Source of the DNA: JAUXFS01 sp050329575
Lineage (GTDB): Bacteria; Pseudomonadota; Alphaproteobacteria; Rhodospirillales; Defluviicoccaceae
NCBI GenBank assembly: GCA_050329575.1
Contig: JBHJOP010000095.1
Location: 1-23,704 of the forward strand
Length of the DNA stretch: 23,704 nt
Reading direction: 5' to 3'
How positions within the stretch are numbered: position 1 is the stretch's first letter; every line of letters starts with the position of its first letter. The notes beneath the pieces are model-generated. The model was not told where the DNA came from and ran no database searches. It saw nothing but the letters and a program-made list of their open reading frames with translations. The position numbers and the translations under genes were made by a program. This document shows, one piece after another, positions 15,250 to 23,704 of this stretch.

Positions 15250-15852
15250 ATGGCGCGACGGTTCGACAGCGACATCCTGGTGATCGCCAGCCACAACCCC
15301 GGCAAGGTGCGGGAGATCGGCGACCTGCTCGGCCCGTTCGGCGTCGCCGTCCGATCGGCGGGCGAGCTCGCCCTCGCCGAGCCGGAGGAGACGGGAACCA
15401 CCTTCGCCGCCAACGCCGAACTCAAGGCACGCGCCGCCGCGACGGCATCGGGGCTGCCGGCGCTGTCCGACGATTCCGGTCTCGTGGTCGGCGCCCTCGG
15501 CGGCGCCCCCGGCGTCCTCTCGGCCCGCTGGGCGGGACCGGGCAAGGACTTCGGGGAGGCGATGCGCAAGGTCGAGGACGCGCTCGCCGGCCATGCCGAT
15601 CGGCGGGCGCACTTCGCCTGCGCCCTCGCGTTGTGCTGGCCGGACGGCGACTGCGAGGTGTTCACGGGGATCGTTCGCGGCCGCCTCGTCTGGCCGCCAC
15701 GCGGAACGCGCGGCTTCGGTTACGATCCGATGTTCGTCGCCGACGGCTACGACCTCACCTTCGGCGAGATGGAGCCCGCGCTCAAGCACCGGATCAGCCA
15801 CCGTGCCGACGCCTTTCGCAAGCTGGTCGCCGCCTGCTTTGCCGGCGGGTGA
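15250..15852 (+). CDS. rdgB: dITP/XTP pyrophosphatase (RdgB/HAM1)
   Basis: A 200-residue enzyme that hydrolyses deaminated purine triphosphates (ITP, dITP, XTP) so they do not enter DNA or RNA. Family motifs are IASHNPGKVREIGDLL at the start, ETGTTFAANAELKARAAA, LSDDSGLVVGALGGAPGVLS, and RGFGYDPMFVADGYDLTFGE near the end. The ATG at 15250 has a purine-rich GAGAGGTGGGAG directly upstream. It follows rph by 38 bases and precedes hemW by 16. Confidence 0.97.
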   Translation: MARRFDSDILVIASHNPGKVREIGDLLGPFGVAVRSAGELALAEPEETGTTFAANAELKARAAATASGLPALSDDSGLVVGALGGAPGVLSARWAGPGKDFGEAMRKVEDALAGHADRRAHFACALALCWPDGDCEVFTGIVRGRLVWPPRGTRGFGYDPMFVADGYDLTFGEMEPALKHRISHRADAFRKLVAACFAGG

Positions 15853-15868
15853 TCCGCCGGCGACGGCG

Positions 15869-17020
15869 GTGCCCGACCCGGGGCCGGGCACGCTCGCCGT
15901 CTACGTCCACTGGCCCTTCTGCCGCTCCAAGTGCCCCTACTGCGACTTCAACAGCCACGTCGGCGAGGGCGTCGACGAGGGACGCTGGCGGGCGGCGCTG
16001 CTCGGCGAGCTCGCGTGCTTCGCCGCCGAGACCCGCGGCCGGACCGTCTCCAGCCTGTTCTTCGGCGGCGGCACCCCGTCGCTGATGGAACCGGCGACGG
16101 TCGCCGCGGTGATCGACGCCGTCGCCGGGCATTGGCCGGTCGCCGCCGACGTCGAGATCACTCTTGAGGCCAACCCGACATCGGCCGAGGCGGCCCGCTT
16201 CGCCGCCCTTCGCGCCGCCGGCGTCGGCCGCCTGTCGATCGGCGTGCAGGCCTGGGACGACCGCGCGCTCGGCTTTCTCGGCCGCACCCACTCGGCGGCG
16301 GAGGCGAGAGCGGCGGTGGCGATGGCGGCGGCGCGGTTCCCGCGGTTCTCCTTCGACCTGATCTACGGGCTGCCCGGACAGTCGCCGACCGACTGGCGGC
16401 GGCAGCTCGCCGAGGCGGCGGCGCTCGCCGGCGATCACCTGTCGGCCTACCAGCTGACGGTGGCGCCGGGCACCCTGTTCCACCGCCGGCGCGTCGCCGA
16501 GATCGACGCCGAGTCCGCCGCCGATCTCTACGAAGCCACCGGCGCGGTGCTTGCCGCCGCCGGCCTGCCCGCCTACGAGGTGTCCAACCACGCCCGGCCC
16601 GGCGGCGCCTGTCGCCACAACCTGTCGATCTGGCGGGGCGGCGACTATCTCGGCATCGGCCCCGGGGCCCACGGCCGACTGACCCTCGACGGCACGACCG
16701 CGGCGATCCGGCAGCTGCGCGCGCCGGAGAAGTGGCTGGCGGCGGTGGAACGCCGCGGTCACGGCACCGCCACCCGGATCGCGCTCGAGGCGCACGAGCG
16801 ACGCGAGGAGCTGGTTCTCACCGCGCTCCGTCTCCGCGAGGGAATCGATCGACGGCGGTTCCGGCGCCTGGCCGCCTGCGAGCCGGAGGCCGTGCTGGCG
16901 GCGGCCGGGCTCGCCCGGATGGTCGAGGGCGGCTTCCTGGTCCGCGACGACGCCGGCATCCGCGCCACCGCGGCCGGCCGCCAGCGGCTGAACGCGGTGC
17001 TGGCGCAACTGCTGGCGTAG
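15869..17020 (+). CDS. hemW: HemW, haem chaperone (radical SAM, formerly HemN-like)
   Basis: A 383-residue protein beginning VPDPGPGTLAVYVHWPFC. CRSKCPYCDFNSH gives the radical SAM cluster ligands Cys18, Cys22 and Cys25. FFGGGTPSLMEP is the SAM-binding motif, and ITLEANPTSAE, RLSIGVQAWDDRAL and SFDLIYGLPGQS are standard HemW blocks. The C-terminus is the HemN_C winged region. HemW binds haem and passes it to membrane enzymes; it lacks the extra N-terminal part of true coproporphyrinogen oxidase HemN. The start is uncertain: GTG at 15869 or TTG at 15839, the latter overlapping rdgB, and neither has a clear ribosome site. It is convergent with the LpoA-like gene. Confidence 0.95.
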   Translation: MPDPGPGTLAVYVHWPFCRSKCPYCDFNSHVGEGVDEGRWRAALLGELACFAAETRGRTVSSLFFGGGTPSLMEPATVAAVIDAVAGHWPVAADVEITLEANPTSAEAARFAALRAAGVGRLSIGVQAWDDRALGFLGRTHSAAEARAAVAMAAARFPRFSFDLIYGLPGQSPTDWRRQLAEAAALAGDHLSAYQLTVAPGTLFHRRRVAEIDAESAADLYEATGAVLAAAGLPAYEVSNHARPGGACRHNLSIWRGGDYLGIGPGAHGRLTLDGTTAAIRQLRAPEKWLAAVERRGHGTATRIALEAHERREELVLTALRLREGIDRRRFRRLAACEPEAVLAAAGLARMVEGGFLVRDDAGIRATAAGRQRLNAVLAQLLA

Positions 17021-17040
17021 CGCCGCGGACGGCCCGCCGG

Positions 17041-18441
17041 CTATTGCCGCTCGAAGCTGGTCGGCGCCTCGCTGACGACGCGGGCCCCGCGACGCTCGAC
17101 CTCGAGCACCGCCAGACCCCGCTCGGCGGCGCCGTCGGCCCGAAACCGGAAGATGCCGTCTCGGCCGGCGAACCCCCGGGGGTCGGTCAGGGCCTGCTCG
17201 TCGAAGCCGCCGTCGGCCGGGGATTGCGCCAGCAGCGCCGCCAGCGCGGTGGCGTCATAGGCGAGCGTCGCGAGCCGGGCCGGCGCGCGGCCATAGGCGG
17301 CGACATACTGTTCCTCGAAGCCGGCGCGAAAATCCGGCTGCGGTGCGGCGAACCAGCCGCCGAGCAGCGCCGGCTCGGCCCCCAGCCCCGGCTCGTCCCA
17401 GGCGCCGGTGCCGAGCACCCGCACCGTGCCGGGGTCGATGCCATGGACCGGAAGGTGGGCGGCGACCGCCTGCAGCCGGCGACCGCCGTCGGCGACCAGC
17501 ACGGCGTCGAACGGCAACCAGGCCTGGCGCTGCCCCGTCCCGGCGCGCGCCAGAGTGACGCCGCCGCCCGGACCGCTTGTCGCGAGCGGTGCGGCGGCGC
17601 CGATCGGGCCACGATCCGGCTGCGTCGGGTCGACCAGTCGCCGGACCACCTCGTTGAAGTCCCCTGCCGCCGGATCGTAGAACTCGGCCCGGGTAACGAC
17701 GGCGCCACGAACGGCGGCAACCTCCTCCAGGGCGGTGATCGCGGCGGCGCCGTAAGCGTCGTCGGGGGCCAGCAGCGCGAGCCGGAACGCGCCCTGGGCG
17801 ACGGCATAGGCGACGACCCGTTCGATCTCGATCTGCGGCGCGAAACCCATGACGTAGACACCGTCACCGGCCACCGAGCGATCGCTGGAAAAGGCGATCA
17901 CCGGCACACCGGCGGCCCAAGCCGCCGGGGCCGCCGCCCGCACAGATGCGGCGAGCAGCGGCCCGAGAACCAGCGTCGCGCCGTCGCCGACGGCGGACCG
18001 GATCGCCTGAGCGGCGCCCTCGGGGCTGCCGCCGGTATCGTAGGGCAGCAGCTCGAAGCGGCGGTCGGCGACATCGAACAGCGCCAGCTGCGCCGCGTTC
18101 AGCATCGCTTCGCCGAGTTCGGCATGGCGTCCGCTGAGCGGCACCATCAGCGCCACCCGGACCGTTCCGAGCGACGGCGGCGGCAGCGCCGGTGGCGTCA
18201 GGGCAACCAGCGGATCGACAGCGTCGGTCTCGGACGGCGGCGGCAGCGTGTCGAGCACGATCGCGGCCGGCGGCTGCGGTCGCACGGCGTCTGCCGGCGG
18301 TTCGGGAGCGGCGGGCGGCGGCAGAGGGGGTTGCGCGGCGCGTCGCGATGGCAAAGTATCGCACGCGGACATCACCAGAGCGGCGATCGCCAGCCATGGC
18401 ACGACATCATGCAGCCGGCAGCGGCAGGGCCAAGCGGTCAT
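17041..18441 (-). CDS. penicillin-binding protein activator (LpoA/YraM-like) lipoprotein
   Basis: 466 residues. The signal peptide MTAWPCRCRLHDVVPWLAIA...ALVMSAC puts the lipidated Cys at about 27. A long proline-rich linker (about 35-90) would span the periplasm. A type I periplasmic-binding fold then begins GTVRVALMVPLSGRHAELGEAM and includes ATLVLGPLLAASV, GVPVIAFSSDRSVAGDGVYV and YDATALAALLAQS. This architecture is the LpoA/YraM family, which activates peptidoglycan synthase PBP1A from the outer membrane in E. coli; in alphaproteobacteria the role is inferred. The ATG at 18441 is preferred for the signal peptide; a GTG at 18480 would add 13 residues. It is divergent from rsmI. Confidence 0.87.
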   Translation of the reverse strand: MTAWPCRCRLHDVVPWLAIAALVMSACDTLPSRRAAQPPLPPPAAPEPPADAVRPQPPAAIVLDTLPPPSETDAVDPLVALTPPALPPPSLGTVRVALMVPLSGRHAELGEAMLNAAQLALFDVADRRFELLPYDTGGSPEGAAQAIRSAVGDGATLVLGPLLAASVRAAAPAAWAAGVPVIAFSSDRSVAGDGVYVMGFAPQIEIERVVAYAVAQGAFRLALLAPDDAYGAAAITALEEVAAVRGAVVTRAEFYDPAAGDFNEVVRRLVDPTQPDRGPIGAAAPLATSGPGGGVTLARAGTGQRQAWLPFDAVLVADGGRRLQAVAAHLPVHGIDPGTVRVLGTGAWDEPGLGAEPALLGGWFAAPQPDFRAGFEEQYVAAYGRAPARLATLAYDATALAALLAQSPADGGFDEQALTDPRGFAGRDGIFRFRADGAAERGLAVLEVERRGARVVSEAPTSFERQ

Positions 18442-18545
18442 CGGTCGGTCGTGAGCCTTTCTCGGGGCGGGGATACCCACCGCCTGCGCAGCCTAGCGGC
18501 CGCCCGGGGCCGAGTAAACCGTCCGCTCGCGAAAGCGGCGCCGAG

Positions 18546-19385
18546 GTGCCGGACCCCGGTCTCTACGTGGTCGCGACACCGATCGGCAACGCCGGCGACA
18601 TCACCCTACGGGCGCTGCGCGTGCTCGCTGCGGTCGACGTCATCGCCTGCGAGGATACCCGCGTCACCGCCAAGCTGCTCGCCATCCACGGCATTGCCAC
18701 GCCGCTCTCGTCCTACCACGACCACAACGCGGCCACCGCCGGCCCGGCGCTGCTCCGCCGCCTGCAGCGGGGCGAACGGATCGCCCTCGTCGCCGACGCC
18801 GGCACGCCCCTGGTCTCCGATCCCGGCTACCGGCTGGTCCGCGCCTGCGCCGAGGCGGGCATCGCCGTGATCCCGGTCCCCGGACCGTCGGCGGTGATGG
18901 CGGCGCTGTGCATCTCCGGACTGCCCACCGACCGTTTCCTGTTTGCCGGCTTTCCGCCGGTCCGCGCCTCCGCCCGGCGGCGCTTTCTCGCCGAGCTCGC
19001 ACCGCTGCCGGCGAGCCTCGTGCTGCTGGAATCGCCCCGCCGGCTGGCGGCCTCGCTCGCCGACATGGCGGCCGTGCTCGGGCCGCGGGAGGCGGTCGTC
19101 GCCCGCGAGTTGACCAAGCTGTTCGAGGAGACCCGCCGCGGCTCCCTCTCCGACCTCGCACACCTCTACCGCGACGTCCCGGCGCCCAAGGGCGAGGTGA
19201 CGGTGGTGGTGGCGCCGCCCGCCGCCCCGGCGGCCGCCACCGACGCCGAGATCGACCGCCGCCTCGCCGCGGCGCTCATCGAAGGTTCGGTGCGCGCCGC
19301 GGCGGAAGCGGTGGCGGCCGCGACCGGATTGCCGCGGCGGCGGCTCTATGCCCGCGCCCTGGCGCTGCGCAAGGACCCCGCATGA
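18546..19385 (+). CDS. rsmI: 16S rRNA (cytidine1402-2'-O)-methyltransferase RsmI
   Basis: A 279-residue SAM-dependent methyltransferase that modifies C1402 in the ribosome decoding centre. It has the tetrapyrrole-methylase fold: GLYVVATPIGNAGDITLRAL, VIACEDTRVTAKLL, SSYHDHN, VADAGTPLVSDPGYRLVRA, IPVPGPSAVMAALCISGLP and FLFAGFPP. The tail GLPRRRLYARALALRK is typical. The GTG at 18546 is the only start codon in frame that gives the normal N-terminus. It overlaps yraN by 4 bases (ATGA). Orthologue of yraL beside yraM and yraN. Confidence 0.96.
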   Translation: MPDPGLYVVATPIGNAGDITLRALRVLAAVDVIACEDTRVTAKLLAIHGIATPLSSYHDHNAATAGPALLRRLQRGERIALVADAGTPLVSDPGYRLVRACAEAGIAVIPVPGPSAVMAALCISGLPTDRFLFAGFPPVRASARRRFLAELAPLPASLVLLESPRRLAASLADMAAVLGPREAVVARELTKLFEETRRGSLSDLAHLYRDVPAPKGEVTVVVAPPAAPAAATDAEIDRRLAAALIEGSVRAAAEAVAAATGLPRRRLYARALALRKDPA

Positions 19386-19762
19386 GGCGGGACCGCGGCG
19401 GGACGGCGGAGCGGCGGGGCGCCTGGCGATTCGGGCGGCTGGCGGAGAGCGCCTGCGCATGGTGGCTGCGGCTGAAGGGCTACCGCATCGTCGCCCGCGG
19501 CTTCCGGGTTCCGGCGGGCGAGATCGACATCGTCGCCCGCCGCGGCCGCACCCTCGCGTTCGTGGAGGTCAAGGCGCGTACCGGCGACGGCGCCTGGGAC
19601 GCCCTGACGCCTTCGCAGCGGCGGCGGATCGTGCGCGCGGCGGAGGCGTTTCTGAAGGCACGGCCGGCCTATGCCGGCCTCGACCTGCGCTTCGATCTGA
19701 TGGTCGTCGGCCGCCGCCGCCGGCCCCGCCACCTCACCAACGCCTGGACCGCCGACGGCTGA
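19382..19762 (+). CDS. yraN: YraN/UPF0102 family endonuclease-like protein
   Basis: 126 residues with a restriction-endonuclease-like fold. The motif order is RFGRLAESACAWWLRLKGYR, then GEIDIVARRG (acidic pair) and FVEVKAR (Glu-x-Lys), as in Holliday-junction resolvase-like nucleases of UPF0102. It ends with FDLMVV. The function is unproven. The ATG overlaps the rsmI stop (ATGA), so the two are very likely co-translated. Confidence 0.93.
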   Translation: MRRDRGGTAERRGAWRFGRLAESACAWWLRLKGYRIVARGFRVPAGEIDIVARRGRTLAFVEVKARTGDGAWDALTPSQRRRIVRAAEAFLKARPAYAGLDLRFDLMVVGRRRRPRHLTNAWTADG

Positions 19763-19771
19763 CCGGCGGCC

Positions 19772-19801
19772 TTGATTCGTCGAGCCCGCGGCGGGTAATG
19801 G
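19772..19801 (+). promoter_or_regulatory. gshB: gshB promoter candidate
   Basis: TTGATT (19772-19777), 18-base spacer, TAATGG (19796-19801), 39 bases before the gshB ATG. Plausible but not strong. Confidence 0.3.
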
Positions 19802-19840
19802 TGCGCTCCGGGGCAGCGGTTGCAAGAGGAGGCGGGTGCC

Positions 19841-20794
19841 ATGGGCCTGCGGGTCGCCATCCAGATGGACCCGATCGAATCGGTGGACATCGACGCCGAC
19901 AGCACCTTCGCGCTCGCCCTGGAGGCGCAGCGGCGCGGCCATGAGCTCTATCACTATTTGCCGCAACAACTGTCGTTCTACCGCGGCCGGGTGACCGCCA
20001 GCGCCCGCCCGCTCGCGGTCCGGCGGCGGCAGGGCGACCATTTCACCCTCGGCGCTCCGGAGATCCTCGACCTGGCGGACGTCGACATGGTGCTGATGCG
20101 CCAGGCCCCGCCATTCGACATGGCCTACATCACCGCCACCCACCTGCTTCAGCACATCCACCCGAGGACCCTTGTCGTCAACGACCCGGTCGAGGTGCGC
20201 AACGCGCCCGAGAAGCTGTTCGTCACCCACTTCGCCGAACTGATGCCGCCGACCCTGATCACCTCCGACCGCACCCGCATCGCCGCCTTCCGTGACGAGC
20301 ACAAGGACATCATCGTCAAGCCGCTGTTCGGCAACGGCGGGGCCGGCGTGTTCCACGTCGACCCGGAGGACGACAACCTGAATGCGCTGCTGGAGATGTT
20401 CACCGGCCTCTACCGGGAGCCGATCGTCGTCCAGGCCTACCTGCCGGCCGTGCGCGAGGGCGACACCCGGATCATCCTCATCGACGGCAAGGCGGCGGGC
20501 GCGGTCAGGCGGGTACCGAAGGCGCGCGAGGCGCGAGCCAATCTGCACGTCGGCGCGCGCGCCGAACAGGCGGCGCTCGGCCCCCGCGATCTCGAGATCT
20601 GCGCCGCGATCGGCCCCGAGCTCAGCCGCCGCGGGCTGATCTTCGTCGGCATCGACGTCATCGGCGGCTACCTCACCGAGATCAACGTCACCTCGCCGAC
20701 CGGTATCCAGGAGATCGGCCGCTTCGACGGCGTCGCCTTGGAAGCCGACCTGTGGGATGCCTTCGAGGCGCGCTTTTCTGCCAGCAGAGGTTGA
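19841..20794 (+). CDS. gshB: glutathione synthetase
   Basis: A 317-residue ATP-grasp ligase that joins gamma-glutamylcysteine and glycine. Family blocks are IQMDPIESVDIDADSTFALA at the start, VLMRQAPPFDMAYITATHLL, NDPVEVRNAPEKLFVTHF, the ATP-binding VKPLFGNGGAGVF (159-171) and YLTEINVTSPTGIQE at the C-terminal active site. GAGGAGG about 10 bases before the ATG at 19841 decides the start over the TTG at 19820. Length matches E. coli GshB (316). Confidence 0.98.
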   Translation: MGLRVAIQMDPIESVDIDADSTFALALEAQRRGHELYHYLPQQLSFYRGRVTASARPLAVRRRQGDHFTLGAPEILDLADVDMVLMRQAPPFDMAYITATHLLQHIHPRTLVVNDPVEVRNAPEKLFVTHFAELMPPTLITSDRTRIAAFRDEHKDIIVKPLFGNGGAGVFHVDPEDDNLNALLEMFTGLYREPIVVQAYLPAVREGDTRIILIDGKAAGAVRRVPKAREARANLHVGARAEQAALGPRDLEICAAIGPELSRRGLIFVGIDVIGGYLTEINVTSPTGIQEIGRFDGVALEADLWDAFEARFSASRG

Positions 20795-20883
20795 TTCGCA
20801 CAATTTTACTCAAACAGGGGTCGTCATCGGGCCACTCCCGCGCGTAAAGTCCGGCGGGGGTAACGGGTCGCGAGCGTGGGCCG

Positions 20884-22425
20884 ATGGTTGCGCGGATCAG
20901 GACGGTCGCCTTCCAGGGCATCGACGTCCTCGATGTCGACGTCCAGGTGCAGATGGCCGAGGGGCTGCCGGCGTTCACCACCGTCGGGTTGCCCGACAAG
21001 GCAGTGGCGGAGAGCCGGGAACGGGTGCGCGCCGCGCTGAGCGCGATGGGTTTGGCGCTGCCGCCGAAGCGGATCACCGTCAACCTCGCTCCCGCCGATC
21101 TGCTCAAGGAGGGGAGCCACTTCGATTTGCCGATCGCCCTCGGACTGCTTCAGGCGATGGGGGTGGTGCCGGGAGACGCCCTCGCGGGGTTCGCGGCGCT
21201 GGGCGAACTCGGTCTCGACGGCGCGCTGGCATCGGTCGCCGGCGTGCTGGCGGCGGCGATTCACGCCAGCGCCGGCGGCATGGGGCTGATCTGTCCGCAG
21301 GCGCAGGGCGGCGAGGCGGCGTGGGCGGCGGGAATCGCGGTGCTCGCGCCGCCGTCGCTGCTGGCGCTGATCAACCATTTCAAGGGTGTCCAGGTGTTGC
21401 GGGCGCCTCAGCCGCGGCTCGGCATCGATCACACCGCCTATCCCGATCTCGGCGACGTCAAGGGCCAGGAGAGCGCCAAGCGGGCGATCGAGATCGCCGC
21501 CGGCGGCGGCCACAACCTGCTGATGGTCGGCCCGCCGGGATCCGGCAAGTCGATGCTGGCCGCGCGCCTGCCCGGGCTGCTGCCGCCGCTGGATGCGGCG
21601 GAGGCGTTGGAGGTCAGCATGATCCACAGCGTCGCCGGCGAACTCAAGGGGGGCGGGTTGATTCGCCGCCGCCCGTTTCGCGACCCGCACCATTCGGCCT
21701 CGGTGGCGGCGCTGATCGGTGGCGGCGCCCGGGCCCGTCCAGGCGAGGTGTCGCTCGCCCATCTCGGGGTGCTGTTCCTCGACGAGCTGCCCGAGTTCCA
21801 GCGCGCCGCCCTCGAGGCGTTGCGCCAGCCGCTGGAAACGGGGCGGGCGAGCGTCGCGCGCGCCAACGTCCATGTCACCTATCCCGCCCGGGTGCAGCTG
21901 GTGGCGGCGATGAATCCCTGCCGCTGCGGCTACCTCGACGACGCCGGGCGCGCCTGCAACCGGGCGCCACGCTGCGCCGTCGACTACCAGGCGAAGATCT
22001 CCGGGCCGCTGTTCGACCGCATCGACCTGCACGTCGAGGTGCCGGCGGTGACCCCCGCCGATCTCGCGCTGCCGCCACCGGCGGAGAGCACCGCCGATGT
22101 CGCCGCTCGGGTCGCCGCCGCCCGCGCCGTCCAGCGGGAGCGCTACCGCAGGGTCGCCGCGGCACCGCGCGTGCGCACCAACGCCGAGGCCGACGGCACC
22201 GTCCTCGACCAGGTGGCGACACCCGACGCGGCGGGGCGCAAGCTGCTCGCCGAGGCGGTCGACCGCATGCGCCTGACCGCGCGGGGCTATCATCGGGTGC
22301 TGCGCGTCGCCCGGACGCTGGCCGACCTCGACGGCGCGGACGGCGTCGCCCGCCTCCACGTCGCCGAGGCGCTGACCTACCGCCGCATCGTCCCCGGCCG
22401 CAACGCGCTGCTGACGGGGGCGTGA
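20884..22425 (+). CDS. comM: YifB/ComM family Mg-chelatase-like AAA+ ATPase
   Basis: 513 residues. The N-terminal ChlI-like domain (about 1-170) begins ARIRTVAFQGIDVLDVDVQV and has FTTVGLPDKAVAESRERVRA. The AAA+ module carries Walker A GPPGSGKS (216-223), Walker B LFLDE (297-301), the PFRDPHHSAS block, and NPCRCGYLDD...CNRAPRC with four Cys that could bind zinc. The C-terminal Mg-chelatase domain includes LTARGYHRVLRVARTLADLDG. In Vibrio, ComM is a hexameric helicase that drives branch migration during natural transformation. The ribosome site is weak. It follows gshB by 89 bases. Confidence 0.96.
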   Translation: MVARIRTVAFQGIDVLDVDVQVQMAEGLPAFTTVGLPDKAVAESRERVRAALSAMGLALPPKRITVNLAPADLLKEGSHFDLPIALGLLQAMGVVPGDALAGFAALGELGLDGALASVAGVLAAAIHASAGGMGLICPQAQGGEAAWAAGIAVLAPPSLLALINHFKGVQVLRAPQPRLGIDHTAYPDLGDVKGQESAKRAIEIAAGGGHNLLMVGPPGSGKSMLAARLPGLLPPLDAAEALEVSMIHSVAGELKGGGLIRRRPFRDPHHSASVAALIGGGARARPGEVSLAHLGVLFLDELPEFQRAALEALRQPLETGRASVARANVHVTYPARVQLVAAMNPCRCGYLDDAGRACNRAPRCAVDYQAKISGPLFDRIDLHVEVPAVTPADLALPPPAESTADVAARVAAARAVQRERYRRVAAAPRVRTNAEADGTVLDQVATPDAAGRKLLAEAVDRMRLTARGYHRVLRVARTLADLDGADGVARLHVAEALTYRRIVPGRNALLTGA

Positions 22426-22875
22426 CGGGGGCGGCCACGTTCGGCGCGACCCGGACATCGGATCAAGGGCTGAGCAAAACGCGGTGTTCAGGCCGGGTCA
22501 CGGCGCCCTCCGGGATCCGCGCCGTTCTTGCGTCCGGCGCCACGCCATTCCCTCGGTTCGTCGATCGCGTCGTCGGGACGCGGTGCCGCACCCGCTTTTC
22601 GGGGCGGGGAGGTTCGATCTGTGGGATCATCGGCGGCTCCGAGGTTTGGGCCGCCGCATGGATTCAGAGCATCTCCCGCCGGTCACCCGTCAGATGAGTT
22701 CGGAGCCCTGCGGGGCGAGGGCCGCGCCTTTCCATTGCACGGCGGTTGTGATAGTGGACCCGGTTGTCGGCGGCGGAAGGGAGACAATCGTCGGTCGCCG
22801 GCATCCAGCGGACCCCGGGGGCGCGGTTCCCGAAGCGGTGGGCGGGGCATAGCGACGAAAGGACACGACAATCGG
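22426..22875. other. 450-bp gene-free stretch between comM and mlaA
   Basis: No open frame here looks coding. It holds a terminator-like hairpin at 22500-22530 and presumably the mlaA promoter, which I could not place with confidence. Confidence 0.5.
22500..22530 (+). terminator. possible comM terminator
   Basis: ACGGCGC (22500-22506) and GCGCCGT (22519-22525) form a perfect 7-bp stem with a 12-base loop. A short T-rich tail (TTCTT) follows. It lies 74 bases after the comM stop. Confidence 0.35.
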
Positions 22876-23704
22876 ATGGTGACGATGGGCTCTCGCGGGC
22901 TGCCGTTCCGGCCACTGCAGGGCTTGGCGCTGGCCGCGATGATCGTTCTCGCCACCGGCTGCGCATCGGTGCCCGACCGGTCGGACACCGAGGCCTACGC
23001 CGAATTTCGGGAGGTCAACGACCCCCTGGAACCGCTGAACCGAGGGATCTTCGAGGCCAACCGTGCACTCGATGTCATGTTCCTGCGGCCGGCGGCCATC
23101 ATGTTCCGGGAGTTCCTGCCGCCGCCGTTCCAGCGCGGCATCCACAACTTCCTCAGCAATCTGCGGACGCCGGTGGTCCTCGCCAACGACCTGCTGCAGG
23201 GCGAGATGGAGCGGGCGGGAGCGACGATCGCCCGCTTCCTGATCAACACCACCCTCGGGGTCGGCGGGCTCGACGACCCCGCCAGCGACCTGGGCTGGCA
23301 GAACCACGACGAGGATTTCGGCCAGACGCTCGCCGTCTGGGGTCTGCCGGAAGGACCGTTCCTGATGCTTCCGATCATCGGCCCGTCGAATCCGCGCGAT
23401 GCCGTGGGTCTTTTGGTCGACAGCCTGCTCATCGATCCGATCGCGTGGTGGATCCGCGCCGACACCGACAGCCGGACGTGGATCGGATACACCCGCGCCG
23501 GCGTGACCGCGGTCGGGGCCCGCGCCAGGCTCTACGAGGAACTGGACGAACTGGAGAAAACCTCGCTCGATCTCTACGCGTCGATCCGCAGCCTCTACCG
23601 CCAGCACCGGCGCACGGAGATCCATCAGGGCCGCATCGCACCGGACTCGCTCGATCCGCTGCTCTACGACCTGCCCGACATCTCCGAGGAGAACCCGGAC
23701 GAAC
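22876..23704 (+). CDS. mlaA: MlaA/VacJ family outer-membrane lipoprotein, C-terminus cut by window
   Basis: 276 residues are visible before the window ends in frame without a stop. The signal sequence (LQGLALAAMIVLATGC) puts the lipidated Cys at 29. The MlaA domain follows: FREVNDPLEPLNRGIFEANR, NFLSNLRTPVVLANDLLQG, FLINTTLGVGGLDDPAS, DFGQTLAVWGLPEGPFLMLP and GPSNPRDAVG. MlaA forms a channel in the outer membrane that removes misplaced phospholipids and hands them to MlaC, preserving lipid asymmetry. The ATG at 22876 is chosen; the purine-rich GAAAGGA is 14 bases upstream, so GTG 22879 or ATG 22885 are alternatives. The polar tail after about residue 240 is longer than in E. coli MlaA, as is common in alphaproteobacteria. 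Confidence 0.93.
   Translation, partial: MVTMGSRGLPFRPLQGLALAAMIVLATGCASVPDRSDTEAYAEFREVNDPLEPLNRGIFEANRALDVMFLRPAAIMFREFLPPPFQRGIHNFLSNLRTPVVLANDLLQGEMERAGATIARFLINTTLGVGGLDDPASDLGWQNHDEDFGQTLAVWGLPEGPFLMLPIIGPSNPRDAVGLLVDSLLIDPIAWWIRADTDSRTWIGYTRAGVTAVGARARLYEELDELEKTSLDLYASIRSLYRQHRRTEIHQGRIAPDSLDPLLYDLPDISEENPDE

Noticed and set aside
22484..22852. A 122-codon plus frame between comM and mlaA
   Set aside because: Arginine-rich translation without coding bias, and it overlaps the terminator-like hairpin.

Overview
The window is a high-GC (roughly 70%), densely packed piece of a bacterial chromosome. Protein sequences and gene order (hrcA-grpE near dnaK-dnaJ-dapB, rph-rdgB-hemW, rsmI-yraN-gshB-comM, DUF2244, bactofilin) point to an alphaproteobacterium, most likely Rhodospirillales-like. 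That placement is inferred from families and synteny, without a database search.

Layout. 1-1666 is the only accessory-looking part. It holds the 5' end of an IS200-like REP-associated transposase (RAYT, minus strand), two kinds of inverted REP-like motif, a short coding-like remnant, a good promoter with no gene after it, and two arrays of a 10-bp repeat. 1667-4045 (minus) is a PfkB-family sugar/nucleoside kinase followed by an AmpG-like permease. 4210-6029 (plus) is an EI24-type membrane protein, a bactofilin and a small lipoprotein, meeting endonuclease III (nth, minus) tail to tail. 6801-7292 is a DUF2244 membrane protein with a Fur-box-like site on its promoter.

7295-14351 is the heat-shock block: dnaK-dnaJ-dapB and hrcA-grpE, both on minus, separated by a plus-strand DUF1848 protein whose 3' end overlaps grpE. 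The hrcA and rph promoters lie back to back. 14492-17020 (plus) is rph-rdgB-hemW: RNA 3'-end trimming, nucleotide-pool sanitation and haem chaperoning. 17041-19762 is the conserved yraL-yraM-yraN cluster (rsmI, LpoA-like lipoprotein, yraN), followed by gshB and comM. The window ends inside mlaA, an outer-membrane lipid-asymmetry lipoprotein.

Most of the window is ordinary housekeeping and I see no defence island, CRISPR array, tRNA or rRNA. The parts worth a second look are the RAYT/REP region with its orphan promoter and helically phased repeats, the Fur-like box before DUF2244, the missing conventional start of the AmpG gene, and the DUF1848 gene inside the chaperone block. Coordinates of sites were read by eye from the sequence; promoters and hairpins are pattern matches, not proven elements.
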